From Candidatus Helarchaeota archaeon (lineage in GTDB: Archaea > Asgardarchaeota > Lokiarchaeia > Helarchaeales > HEL-GB-A): a stretch of DNA of 29,144 nt. Positions 7,923 through 15,678 of the stretch are shown here, in pieces (within the stretch, counting starts at the first letter, position 1; every line of letters starts with the position of its first letter). The position numbers and the translations under genes are program-made. The notes beneath the pieces were generated by a model. The model saw nothing but the letters and a program-made list of their open reading frames with translations. It did no database searches and had not been told where the DNA came from. The stretch lies in NCBI GenBank assembly GCA_013375455.1, contig JABXJT010000057.1, forward strand, positions 1 through 29,144, read 5' to 3'.

Positions 7923-9509
7923 ATGGACGAGAATTCTGAACCATCGATATTTGAAGTGATGGTAAATGTTGCAGAAGCCAAACGAAGAGACGTTGGAAGG
8001 TCCATCATTCGGTTAGATACCGAGACTTTCAAAAAGCTAGATATTCGGACTGGTGATATTATTGAAATTAAAGGGAGTTCTCGTACTACTGCAGCGATAG
8101 TATGGCCATCGTATTCTGAGGACAAGGGTAAAGGTATTATTAGGATGGATGGTCGCATAAGAAAGAATGCGGGGGTTTCACTTGGTGAAAAAATCATAGT
8201 TAGAAAAGCAAATGAAAAGATAGCGCGAGAAATTACGCTTGCGCCTACCAATATGAGAATAACATCAGGCGATCCTTATGTTGAGAGTTTTATTAAACGA
8301 AAATTATTGAATTATCCTCTAACTCAAGGTGATCTGGTATATATTCCCATTGGGATTGCAAGAGAAGTTCCGTTTACAGTTATTTCCACGAAACCAACAG
8401 GAGTAGTGGTCATCAAAAAGAATACAATATTGAAAGTAGCGGAAGAATCAGAATGGGAAACTAAATCTATGCCGATTATTATGTACGAAGATATTGGTGG
8501 TTTAGATGAAGAAATACGAGAAATTCAAGAATTAATAGATTATGCTTTGTGTGCTCCTAAATTATTAGATACGTTAGGAGTTGTTCCCCCAAAAGGAATT
8601 TTGCTATATGGTCCTAGTGGTTGTGGGAAAACCCTTCTTGCAAAGGCGATTCCAAACGAAACTGCTTGTTTTTTCAAACATGTAAATGGACCAGAACTTA
8701 TCACTAGGTTTTATGGGGATTCGGAAAAACTGATACGTGCAGTTTTCGAAGAGGCTCAAAAGAATGCACCGAGTATTATTTTTATTGACCATATTGATAG
8801 CGTTGCTTCAAGAATTACTAAAGAGATCAAAGGATTTGAGGAGAATATAGTTACACAACTACTAGCATTGATGGATGGGGTTACAAGTCTGAGAAAGGTT
8901 TTGGTGATCGGTGCTACTAATAGAATTAATGCAATGGATCCCGCATTTCGTCGCCCTGGACGATTTGATCGAGAAATCGAAATAGGAATTCCAGATGAAC
9001 AAGGCCGAAAAGAGATCTTGAAAATTCATACACAAAAATTGCCTCTAAGTGAAGATGTCAACCTCGATAAAATCGCAAATCAGATAAAGGGATTTGTGGG
9101 TGCCGATATTGCTGCATTAGTCCGAGAAGCAGCAATAATAGCCATACAGAGAATTTTGCCAGATGTTGAATTAAAAGAACCGAGTGAAATCGACAGTGTT
9201 TTCGTGGAACTACAAGAAATGTTGAATGTTCCGACCAAGCGCGATGATATTTTAAAGAGGATGGCGGTCAGACAGGCAGATTTCGAGCAAGCAGAAAGAA
9301 AAATTAGGAAAGATTACGACAAAGATTCAGCTCTTGATTACATTCAAAGGATTTCAAAAATATATGATGAAATCAGCTTTTATAAAATAAGCACGAAAAC
9401 AGGGGTTCCTATAGATGTATTAGAAGATTTAATAGAGGAAAGTCTTTTAAAAGGTGAGATTCAAGGAAAAATTCGTAGCGGTATCTTAAAGTTTAAAACT
9501 AAAGAATAA
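7923..9509 (+). CDS. Cdc48/VAT-like AAA+ protein: one ATPase domain, Walker B E-to-H
   Basis: This 528-residue protein resembles the first half of Cdc48/p97/VAT, the ring-shaped unfoldase. Residues about 8-180 form the double-psi-barrel N-domain. A single AAA+ domain follows. Walker A GPSGCGKT (230-237) is intact, and sensor-1 GATNR and the arginine-finger region FRRPGRFDRE are present. Walker B reads IIFIDHID with Asp289 followed by His290; the usual residue is the Glu that activates water, so hydrolysis is probably lost or slow while nucleotide binding may persist. The second AAA domain is absent. Instead the last 60 or so residues (SFYKISTKTGVPIDVLEDL, then EGSLL-type helix and GEIQGKI) look like a winged helix of the PCI type. 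The ATG at 7923 is preferred to the TTG just before it at 7920. It could be a dominant-negative subunit, an adaptor or a scaffold. Confidence 0.85.
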   Translation: MDENSEPSIFEVMVNVAEAKRRDVGRSIIRLDTETFKKLDIRTGDIIEIKGSSRTTAAIVWPSYSEDKGKGIIRMDGRIRKNAGVSLGEKIIVRKANEKIAREITLAPTNMRITSGDPYVESFIKRKLLNYPLTQGDLVYIPIGIAREVPFTVISTKPTGVVVIKKNTILKVAEESEWETKSMPIIMYEDIGGLDEEIREIQELIDYALCAPKLLDTLGVVPPKGILLYGPSGCGKTLLAKAIPNETACFFKHVNGPELITRFYGDSEKLIRAVFEEAQKNAPSIIFIDHIDSVASRITKEIKGFEENIVTQLLALMDGVTSLRKVLVIGATNRINAMDPAFRRPGRFDREIEIGIPDEQGRKEILKIHTQKLPLSEDVNLDKIANQIKGFVGADIAALVREAAIIAIQRILPDVELKEPSEIDSVFVELQEMLNVPTKRDDILKRMAVRQADFEQAERKIRKDYDKDSALDYIQRISKIYDEISFYKISTKTGVPIDVLEDLIEESLLKGEIQGKIRSGILKFKTKE

Positions 9510-9548
9510 ATCTTAAATTTTATGTCATAAAACTATTTTATTTCTGTC

Positions 9549-9555
9549 TTTTTTT
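9549..9555 (+). terminator. Oligo-T terminator after the Cdc48-like gene
   Basis: A run of seven T lies about 40 bp after the stop codon at 9509. It fits archaeal factor-independent termination on U-rich stretches; no hairpin is needed or seen. Confidence 0.4.
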
Positions 9556-9587
9556 AAGGTAAAACCAAAAAATTCTTAATTTAATAC

Positions 9588-9597
9588 TATAATAAAA
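9588..9597 (+). promoter_or_regulatory. TATA-like promoter for the GH94-like gene
   Basis: CTATAATAAA lies about 40-48 bp before the ATG at 9636, predicting a transcript start near 9620 and a leader of about 15 nt. Confidence 0.4.
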
Positions 9598-9635
9598 ACT
9601 CACTAAGTTGGTAGTCGTTAGAAGATTGGGTTTCC

Positions 9636-12317
9636 ATGAATAAGACAATTAAAAATGCAGAATATGGCAATGGGAAGTTTGGAAGATGGATAATTGACAA
9701 ATTTAATCTTCCCGCTTATGATTATACTTGTATGCAAACGCTTGATCCGGATGCACGCACGAATACCTCTGGGAAAGATTCAATCGATCATTGGCATCAA
9801 GTAGGGAATGATCGCATTACATTGACCGCGCATAATGGAGGGTACGTTCAATTTTTTATAGCGGACAGAGGAATGCAGTGGTTATCGTTTCATAACTTAA
9901 GAAAGGATTGTCTGGGTGGAGGAATTTGTTTCATAGAAGAAAATGGGAGAGTATGGTCCGACTTATATAACTCAAAGTTAAATCAAAACAATAGTTCATA
10001 CAAGAGGATTTTTGGTTGTGGTTATTACCAAAAGGAATTGGAAAGAAAAGGTATTAAAATCGAGCATTTCATTTATCCACCTTTCGGTGATGATCCAGTT
10101 GTATTGTCTGAAATAACAGTTACAAATAACTCAGATAAAAGTCGTGACCTTAGGGTCTATGATTTTTGGGGGATTAAATTAAAATCGTTAATTGGATCAC
10201 TACTGGCGATGTTTATCGCACCCAAGGAACGAACTAAGTTTGGAGATTCAAAGGTAGTTTCGTTAATTTTACGATTTGCAAAAAATCTAATATTAGCTCT
10301 CGGTTTAGGGGCGGAACAGACGCGGGAGCGCTTTTCCTCTAAATTTACTTTTATGAGTGAATTCAATACTGAAAATTCCACTTTAATTTTAACTCCAAAA
10401 TATAAATCAAAAATTCCCGTTAAAGAGGATGAGCCAGCTGATCGTAATTATTATCTTGACCCGATTTTTCTTGCGTCGTTCGACCGAGAATTACCGATTA
10501 TGCAATATAATCAAGTCAGGATAAGAAGAAAGAATGTCAACACGTATGTAATGCAAAAATCTTATCAAACCGTGTCAGATGAGAGTCCCAGTTTGATGCT
10601 TGGTCATGAACTTTCGTTACAACCCCGAGAAACCAAGCGTTTGTACTTCATTTTCGGAACGGCTAAGAGGGAGCAGATTGCTGAACTCGTTCAAAAATAC
10701 AAAAAGTTAGTGCAATCTAATAATAAAGAAAGAAATTTTGATGATTGGAAAAAGAATTCGCTTCAATTTTCTTTGGAAGCTGATCCCTGGTTGGCTCGGG
10801 AGGCAGTTTGGCATTCGTATTATTTAAGAAGTGCATCGCTGTTTGATGCTTATTATGATAACCATTACCTCCCTCAAGGGAATGCCTATACGTTCTTGCA
10901 TGGAGCGAATGGCGCAATTCGGGATTATGTCTTATTTCTGATTCCGATGATATACCTTAATCCTCAACTAGCCCGGGAAATGCTAGAATATATGTTTCGG
11001 ACGATGACGCCTGAAGGAGAACTTCCTTATGCGTTAGTGGGGTATGGTAAAAATTTAGGTGCAATCGTTCATGAAACCTCTTCTGATCTTCATCTCTTTT
11101 TATTATGGGGACTTTTAGAATACCTCTACGCAACACGCGATTTCCAATTCTTGGACGTGGTGATCCCATTCTATCCGTTAGATTCTCAAAAACGTTCAAC
11201 GGTATTGGAAAGGATACTTATTAGCCTAAAATTCCTCTTTCAGAAGGTAGGCATCGGAGGACATGGGCTCATCAAAGTGGGTTCCGGAGATTGGTCTGAC
11301 GGCATCTCGCTCCTTGTTAAAAATCGAAGTAAATTTCTCAAAAAAGGGGAGTCCACGTTTAATTCAGCATTTGCCCTCTATGTATTCCCACTCTTAATTG
11401 ATTTGCTGAATGAAAAAGACCCAAAAACTGCCAGATTTTTGAAACAAAAATATGAACAAATAAAAGAGGCCTGCCTCAATACGTGGAATGGCAGGTGGTT
11501 TTATCGGGGTTGGGAGGGAACTGGGGATCCTATTGGTGAAAATAATTTATTTCTTGAACATCATCCGTGGTTGCTCTTATCAGGTGTTCTATCCCCTAAT
11601 CAGATTAAAATTCTAGTTAATAATATCCATGGTCTACTAGATGTCAGATCGAAAACGGGGCAATTCATCCTATATCCTCCAGTAAACGTGATGTTAAACA
11701 TTCTTCCAAGGGGTTGGGATGTTAATGGGGGAATCTGGCATGCAATGAATTTTCTTCTCACGTGGGCTTATTCCAGGCATGATGTTAATAAGGGATACCA
11801 ATCATTATTGAAAAATTCCATGGCAATGCGGGCGGAAGCATATCCTCAAATTTGGTATGGTATTTGGAGTGGATCTGATTCTTATAATGCAGATTATCCT
11901 GGTGTTTCAAATCCAGGTCAGACGTTCATTCACCCTGCAACCCCGCAAACAGATTTCCCCATCATGAATCTCAACTTACATGCCAACTTTCTAAGTTCAA
12001 TCATAAAATTGGTTGGAATTAACTTTACTTTTGAAGGATTGACCATTGACCCTAAACTTCCTTATAATAAATTTAGGTTTCGGACTCCCGTTTTCACGCT
12101 GGAAACCGACGAAAATAAAATTAAAGGGTTTTATCGACCGAGTTCTGATTCAGATTGCCTCATTCGTGTCCGGAAACCTGAAGATTGGACTAAAAATATC
12201 ACGGCGTCGGTTAATGGTCGGCCAGTCAGGGAGAAATTTGAGATTGAGGATCAGTGGCTTTTATTGAAGCTTAGAATTCCAGATGCGGGGATCTCGTTTT
12301 CTCTTGAGCATCTCTGA
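9636..12317 (+). CDS. GH94-family sugar phosphorylase-like enzyme
   Basis: At 893 residues this has the size and layout of GH94 enzymes (formerly GT36: cellobiose and chitobiose phosphorylases), which split a beta-glycosidic bond with phosphate to release a sugar 1-phosphate. An N-terminal beta-sandwich (to about residue 280) precedes an (alpha/alpha)6 barrel. The hallmark near the catalytic acid is GSGDWSDG with Asp552 and Asp555 (GDWNDG in relatives). WFYRGWEGTGDPIG matches the usual W-x-x-R...G-x-x-IG segment and RGWDVNGGIWHA the E-N-G-G-x-x-x-HA loop, although Glu is replaced by Val. The C-terminal ITLEG-type tail is represented by FEGLTIDPKLP. No signal peptide is seen, so it should act in the cytoplasm. 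Substrate is unknown; a non-phosphorolytic relative cannot be excluded. A TnpB element ends 13 bp after the stop codon. Confidence 0.8.
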   Translation: MNKTIKNAEYGNGKFGRWIIDKFNLPAYDYTCMQTLDPDARTNTSGKDSIDHWHQVGNDRITLTAHNGGYVQFFIADRGMQWLSFHNLRKDCLGGGICFIEENGRVWSDLYNSKLNQNNSSYKRIFGCGYYQKELERKGIKIEHFIYPPFGDDPVVLSEITVTNNSDKSRDLRVYDFWGIKLKSLIGSLLAMFIAPKERTKFGDSKVVSLILRFAKNLILALGLGAEQTRERFSSKFTFMSEFNTENSTLILTPKYKSKIPVKEDEPADRNYYLDPIFLASFDRELPIMQYNQVRIRRKNVNTYVMQKSYQTVSDESPSLMLGHELSLQPRETKRLYFIFGTAKREQIAELVQKYKKLVQSNNKERNFDDWKKNSLQFSLEADPWLAREAVWHSYYLRSASLFDAYYDNHYLPQGNAYTFLHGANGAIRDYVLFLIPMIYLNPQLAREMLEYMFRTMTPEGELPYALVGYGKNLGAIVHETSSDLHLFLLWGLLEYLYATRDFQFLDVVIPFYPLDSQKRSTVLERILISLKFLFQKVGIGGHGLIKVGSGDWSDGISLLVKNRSKFLKKGESTFNSAFALYVFPLLIDLLNEKDPKTARFLKQKYEQIKEACLNTWNGRWFYRGWEGTGDPIGENNLFLEHHPWLLLSGVLSPNQIKILVNNIHGLLDVRSKTGQFILYPPVNVMLNILPRGWDVNGGIWHAMNFLLTWAYSRHDVNKGYQSLLKNSMAMRAEAYPQIWYGIWSGSDSYNADYPGVSNPGQTFIHPATPQTDFPIMNLNLHANFLSSIIKLVGINFTFEGLTIDPKLPYNKFRFRTPVFTLETDENKIKGFYRPSSDSDCLIRVRKPEDWTKNITASVNGRPVREKFEIEDQWLLLKLRIPDAGISFSLEHL

Positions 12318-12330
12318 AAGTTCTATGATG

Positions 12331-12480
12331 TGAACTACCACTGCCGAAAAACAGGTGGATTCCTCGTTCCTTGACCACCGCCTGCGAGCGCAGGGCTTAC
12401 ACGATCTCCAGAGGCGTGACTTCCCGTAGTCCCTACGGTAATACCATTATTACTAATGATTGTGATTCCTTGTTCTTGAA
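12331..12480 (-). ncRNA. Candidate omegaRNA at the right end of copy 1
   Basis: The 3' end of tnpB and the element's right end are shared with copy 2. They contain a perfect hairpin, CCGTAG-TCC-CTACGG (12424-12438), and the terminal hairpin at 12338-12358. TnpB guide RNAs are known to come from this region. The guide would be the flanking sequence beyond the right end, CATCATAGAACTTTCAGAGA on the minus strand, which includes the 3' end of the GH94-like gene. The 5' boundary is a guess. Confidence 0.45.
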
Positions 12481-13606
12481 GAATTTTCAATCCTTCTTCT
12501 TTAAGATTAGTTGAGGCGTTCACATCTCGATCGTGCGTTGCCCCGCATGGACACGTCCACGTCTTTTCACTCAGTTGCAGGTCATTGTTTATCTGACCAC
12601 ACACCGAGCAACGTTTGCTGGACGGGAAAAACCGATCCACTAAGACAAGATGCTTGCCTTGCCACTCCAGCTTGTACCGTAAATACGAGATGAATTGATA
12701 CCAAGAGAAATCTAAGGTCACCGATTTGGACAGTCTCGAGTTGAACTGTCGCATCCCTTGAATGTTCAAATCTTCCAGGATGATGGCATCAAATTGGGTA
12801 CTTAAGGCATGGGTAAGTTTATGCGTCCAATCCATTTTTTGATTGTGGATTTTCTCATACCCCTTCGCTAGCCTCAATCGTGCTTTCTCTCGATTTTTAG
12901 ACCCTTTTTGCGTGCGGGATAATCGTTTGTGTAACCGTTTCAATTTTCGTTCTTGGGCTCGATAAAAGCGGGGATTGGTTAATTCCGTAGTTTCATTAAC
13001 AAGAAAGTGAGGAGCTGACATATCAAAGGCTTCAATCCTGATAGGCGGGATGCTAGTAAGGGGTTCCACATCAATTTCTACCTCAATGATGATTGCCACA
13101 TGATATTTATTCGTTCTAGTTTTACTGACGGTTACGTGTTTAATCGGATGGATTATTTGCCTGTTATCTCGATAGTTCACCCAGCCAACTTTCGGGAGTC
13201 TGATTCTCTTGGCTTCATGATTGATTCGAATGTTGTTAGTGATGTTGTAGGTCGTGTAAGCTTGCTTGTGCTTCTTTGATTTGAATTTGGGATGCCCAAT
13301 CTTCTTCCCCTTACGAATGCCTCGAAAAAAATTTTGAAACGCTTGGAAGAGATTGCGGGTTTCCGATTGGAGTGCTTTGGAATCCACTTCGCTTAGAAAG
13401 GGAAATTCCTGCTTGTATTGCTTTTCAGTCTTGTATTTATGGGAATGTAATTGATCTTTATCCTCTTTAAGCATATTATATACAGTTCGCCGTTCTTCTA
13501 GCATTTTATTGTGGAGAAATCGACAACAGCCGAAAGTTTTATTGAGCAGCTCCTGCTGTTGCTTATTCGGGTAGATTCTGACCTTAATCCCCTGATTAAT
13601 CTTCAT
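12335..13606 (-). CDS. tnpB: TnpB RNA-guided nuclease, copy 1
   Basis: This 423-residue TnpB has all three RuvC residues: Asp195 (EAFDMSAPHF), Glu278 (IILEDLNIQGM) and Asp361 (HDRDVNAS). It also has a CxxC...CxC zinc finger at CSVC and CPCG. The N-terminal MKINQGIKVRIYPNKQQ is the common start of this family. The C-terminus VGTTGSHASGDRV is typical, and its codons overlap the transposon end and the candidate guide RNA. TnpB cuts the empty donor site using a guide from the element's right end, which helps keep the element. The reading frame is intact. It is about 85% identical by rough count to copy 2. Confidence 0.9.
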   Translation of the reverse strand: MKINQGIKVRIYPNKQQQELLNKTFGCCRFLHNKMLEERRTVYNMLKEDKDQLHSHKYKTEKQYKQEFPFLSEVDSKALQSETRNLFQAFQNFFRGIRKGKKIGHPKFKSKKHKQAYTTYNITNNIRINHEAKRIRLPKVGWVNYRDNRQIIHPIKHVTVSKTRTNKYHVAIIIEVEIDVEPLTSIPPIRIEAFDMSAPHFLVNETTELTNPRFYRAQERKLKRLHKRLSRTQKGSKNREKARLRLAKGYEKIHNQKMDWTHKLTHALSTQFDAIILEDLNIQGMRQFNSRLSKSVTLDFSWYQFISYLRYKLEWQGKHLVLVDRFFPSSKRCSVCGQINNDLQLSEKTWTCPCGATHDRDVNASTNLKEEGLKILQEQGITIISNNGITVGTTGSHASGDRVSPALAGGGQGTRNPPVFRQW

Positions 13607-13744
13607 TTTTCCTTTAAACCAACACAGGTTTCTTACATTAGTATTGGAGTCGGTTCTATAAAAGCACGAGAGATACCTGAAAGTATTATAGGTAGCAAAA
13701 GGAAAAATGCTAATTACACGACTGACACGTATTGAAAGCTTGAG

Positions 13745-14218
13745 TCAATATCTAACAAAGTCCTCTCTCGTTAATCGATAAAAATACCAACCTAACCGCG
13801 ACGCTTCATTTTTCTCGTAAAACTTAATGGCTGGTTCGTTCCACGTGAGTACGGCCCACTCAACGCGGCCACTTTTCCTCCTCTTTGCTTCTTTGACACA
13901 GAAATTAAACATTTGTTGCCCATAGCCTTTTCTTCGATACTCCTCCAATAAAAATAAATCCTCTATGAAGAGGGTGGGTAGGGCAAGAAAGGTGGAATAG
14001 GTCATGAAATAAATAATATAGCCAATAGCAGTTCCATTCAGAATAGCCAAATACGCTTCATATTTCGGATTTTCTGATAGACCATCCCTTTTCAATCTGA
14101 CCTTAGCTTCTTCATCTGGACCCGGTAATCTCTCATATTCGGCTAATTTTCTAATCAACGAAATAAAATCATCAAAATTCGCATCTGAAATCCTTTCGAT
14201 AACGAAATCATTTGTCAT
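13745..14218 (-). CDS. SSAT-like GNAT N-acetyltransferase
   Basis: This 157-residue protein matches the spermidine/spermine N1-acetyltransferase (SSAT/thialysine acetyltransferase) group of GNATs in length and motifs. YIIYFMTYSTFLALPTLFIEDLFL is followed by the acetyl-CoA loop EEYRRKGYGQQM, and then VEWAVLTWNEPAIKFYEK, where relatives have EW-x-VLDWN-x-PAI-x-FY. It should acetylate a primary amine such as a polyamine or an amino acid side chain using acetyl-CoA. The final segment (ASRLGWYFYRLTREDF) fits the family's end. It has its own leaderless-type promoter and lies between two co-oriented TnpB elements without sharing sequence with either. Confidence 0.85.
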   Translation of the reverse strand: MTNDFVIERISDANFDDFISLIRKLAEYERLPGPDEEAKVRLKRDGLSENPKYEAYLAILNGTAIGYIIYFMTYSTFLALPTLFIEDLFLLEEYRRKGYGQQMFNFCVKEAKRRKSGRVEWAVLTWNEPAIKFYEKNEASRLGWYFYRLTREDFVRY

Positions 14219-14240
14219 AAGTAATCTAGGATGTAAATTA

Positions 14241-14250
14241 ATTTATATAC
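14241..14250 (-). promoter_or_regulatory. TATA box for the SSAT-like gene (leaderless type)
   Basis: GTATATAAAT on the minus strand lies 23-32 bp before the ATG at 14218. This spacing puts the transcript start at or next to the start codon, as in archaeal leaderless mRNAs. Confidence 0.55.
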
Positions 14251-14301
14251 TAGCGGTTTTCTCTATTAAACCAAATGATTCACGAACTCTACATCATCGA
14301 C

Positions 14302-14450
14302 TTGAACTACCACTGCCTAAAGGCAGGTGGATTCCTCCTTCCTTGACCACTGCCTGCTAACACGGGTCTTACACGATCTCCAGAGGCGTGACTTCCCGTA
14401 GTCCCTACGGTAGTATGATCATCGTTAATGATCGTAATTCCATAATCATG
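14302..14450 (-). ncRNA. Candidate omegaRNA at the right end of copy 2
   Basis: It contains the same CCGTAG-TCC-CTACGG hairpin (14396-14410) and a terminal hairpin TGCCT-AA-AGGCA with CCAC/GTGG flanks (14310-14330). The guide would read GTCGATGATGTAGAGTTCGT, the minus-strand sequence just outside the right end. The 5' limit is uncertain. Confidence 0.45.
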
Positions 14451-15578
14451 AAGAATTTGTAATCCTTCTTCCTTAATATTAGTTGAGGCATTCACATCTC
14501 GGTGGTGCGTTGCCCCACATTGACACGTCCAAGTCCGTTCACTCAGTTGCAGATCATTGTTTATCTGACCGCACACCGAGCACCGTTTACTGGACGGGAA
14601 AAACCGATCGACTAAGACAAGATGTTTGCCTTGCCATTCTAGTTTATACCGCAAGTACGAGATGAATTGATACCAAGAGAAATCTAAGGTCACGGATTTG
14701 GACAATCCCGAATTGAATTGTTGCATCCCTTGAATATTCAAATCTTCTAAGATTATAGCGTCAAAATGGTTACTTAAGGAATGGGTAAGTTTATGTGTCC
14801 AATCCATCTTTTGATTTTGGATTTTCTCATAGAACTTCGCTAGTCTAAGTCGAGCCTTCTCTCGGTTCTTTGATCCTTTTTGCTTGCGAGACACTAATTC
14901 ATGCAATCGCTTCAATTTACGTTCTTGGGGTCGATAAAAGCGGGGATTGGTTAATTCCGCAGTTTCATTAACAAGAAAGTGAGGAGCTGACATATCAAAC
15001 GCTTCAATCTTGTGAAGTGGGATGGTAGTAAGGGGTTCTACATCAATCTCTACCTCAATGATGATTGCCACGAAATATTTATTTGTTCTCGTTCTACTGA
15101 CGGTTACGTGTTTAATCGGATGATCAATGTTCCTGTCATCTCGGTATTTGACCCACCCCACCTTCGGGAGTTTGATCCTCTTGGAATTTTGATCGATTCG
15201 AATGTTGTTATTGATGTTGTAGGTCGTGTAGGTTTGCTTCTGCTTCTTCGATCTGAATTTGGGATGGCCAATCTTCTTCCCGTTGCGGAATCCCCGAAAG
15301 AATTTTTGAAACGCCTGGAGGAGATTGCGGGTTTCCGATTGGAGTGCTTTGGAATCCACTTCACTCAGAAAGGGAAATTCCTGTTTGTACTGCTTTTCAG
15401 TCCTGTATCTATGGGCATACAATTGTAGCTTATCATCTTTCAGCTCTTCATAAACTTTATTTCGTTCTTCCAGCATTTTATTGTGGAGAAACCGACAACA
15501 GCCGAAAGTTTTATTGAGCAGCTCCTGCTGTTGCTTATTCGGGTATATTCTGACCTTAATCCCCTTATTAATCTTCAT
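14307..15578 (-). CDS. tnpB: TnpB RNA-guided nuclease, copy 2
   Basis: This 423-residue intact TnpB is the same length as copy 1. The RuvC residues are kept: Asp195 in EAFDMSAPHF, Glu278 in IILEDL and Asp361 in HHRDVNAS. The first Asp of the DRD motif is His here, but that position is not the catalytic one. The frame stays open upstream to 15734, but the start is placed at ATG 15578 because copy 1 starts at the same MKIN residue and the upstream stretch is the element's left end. The TAG stop lies 5 bp inside the element end. Confidence 0.9.
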   Translation of the reverse strand: MKINKGIKVRIYPNKQQQELLNKTFGCCRFLHNKMLEERNKVYEELKDDKLQLYAHRYRTEKQYKQEFPFLSEVDSKALQSETRNLLQAFQKFFRGFRNGKKIGHPKFRSKKQKQTYTTYNINNNIRIDQNSKRIKLPKVGWVKYRDDRNIDHPIKHVTVSRTRTNKYFVAIIIEVEIDVEPLTTIPLHKIEAFDMSAPHFLVNETAELTNPRFYRPQERKLKRLHELVSRKQKGSKNREKARLRLAKFYEKIQNQKMDWTHKLTHSLSNHFDAIILEDLNIQGMQQFNSGLSKSVTLDFSWYQFISYLRYKLEWQGKHLVLVDRFFPSSKRCSVCGQINNDLQLSERTWTCQCGATHHRDVNASTNIKEEGLQILHDYGITIINDDHTTVGTTGSHASGDRVRPVLAGSGQGRRNPPAFRQW

Positions 15579-15678
15579 TTTAACGTTAAACCAGCAGGAG
15601 TTTCTTAGATTATTATTGGATTTTATTCTATTAAAGTAAAAGAGATGCCTGAAAGTATTATGGGTAGCAAAAGAAAAA

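Larger units (their letters stand above)
12331..13708 (-). mobile_element. TnpB-only IS200/IS605-type element, copy 1
   Basis: Alignment with copy 2 (14302-15680) sets the limits. Similarity runs from the TGAACTACCACTGCC end (right end, minus strand ...GGTAGTTCA) to about 13708, roughly 100 bp beyond the tnpB start. The right end carries a subterminal hairpin (12338-12358). IS605-family right ends are cut after a TCAA-like sequence without target duplication; here the end reads TTCAC, one base off. No TnpA gene is present, so the element would have to move in trans. It lies immediately behind the GH94-like gene. Confidence 0.75.

Noticed and set aside
7802..8251. 149-codon open frame on the minus strand
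   Set aside because: It lies antisense to the conserved N-domain of the Cdc48-like gene and has no recognisable motif.
15012..15428. 138-codon plus-strand frame
   Set aside because: It is antisense to the middle of TnpB copy 2 and reads as a shadow of that conserved gene.
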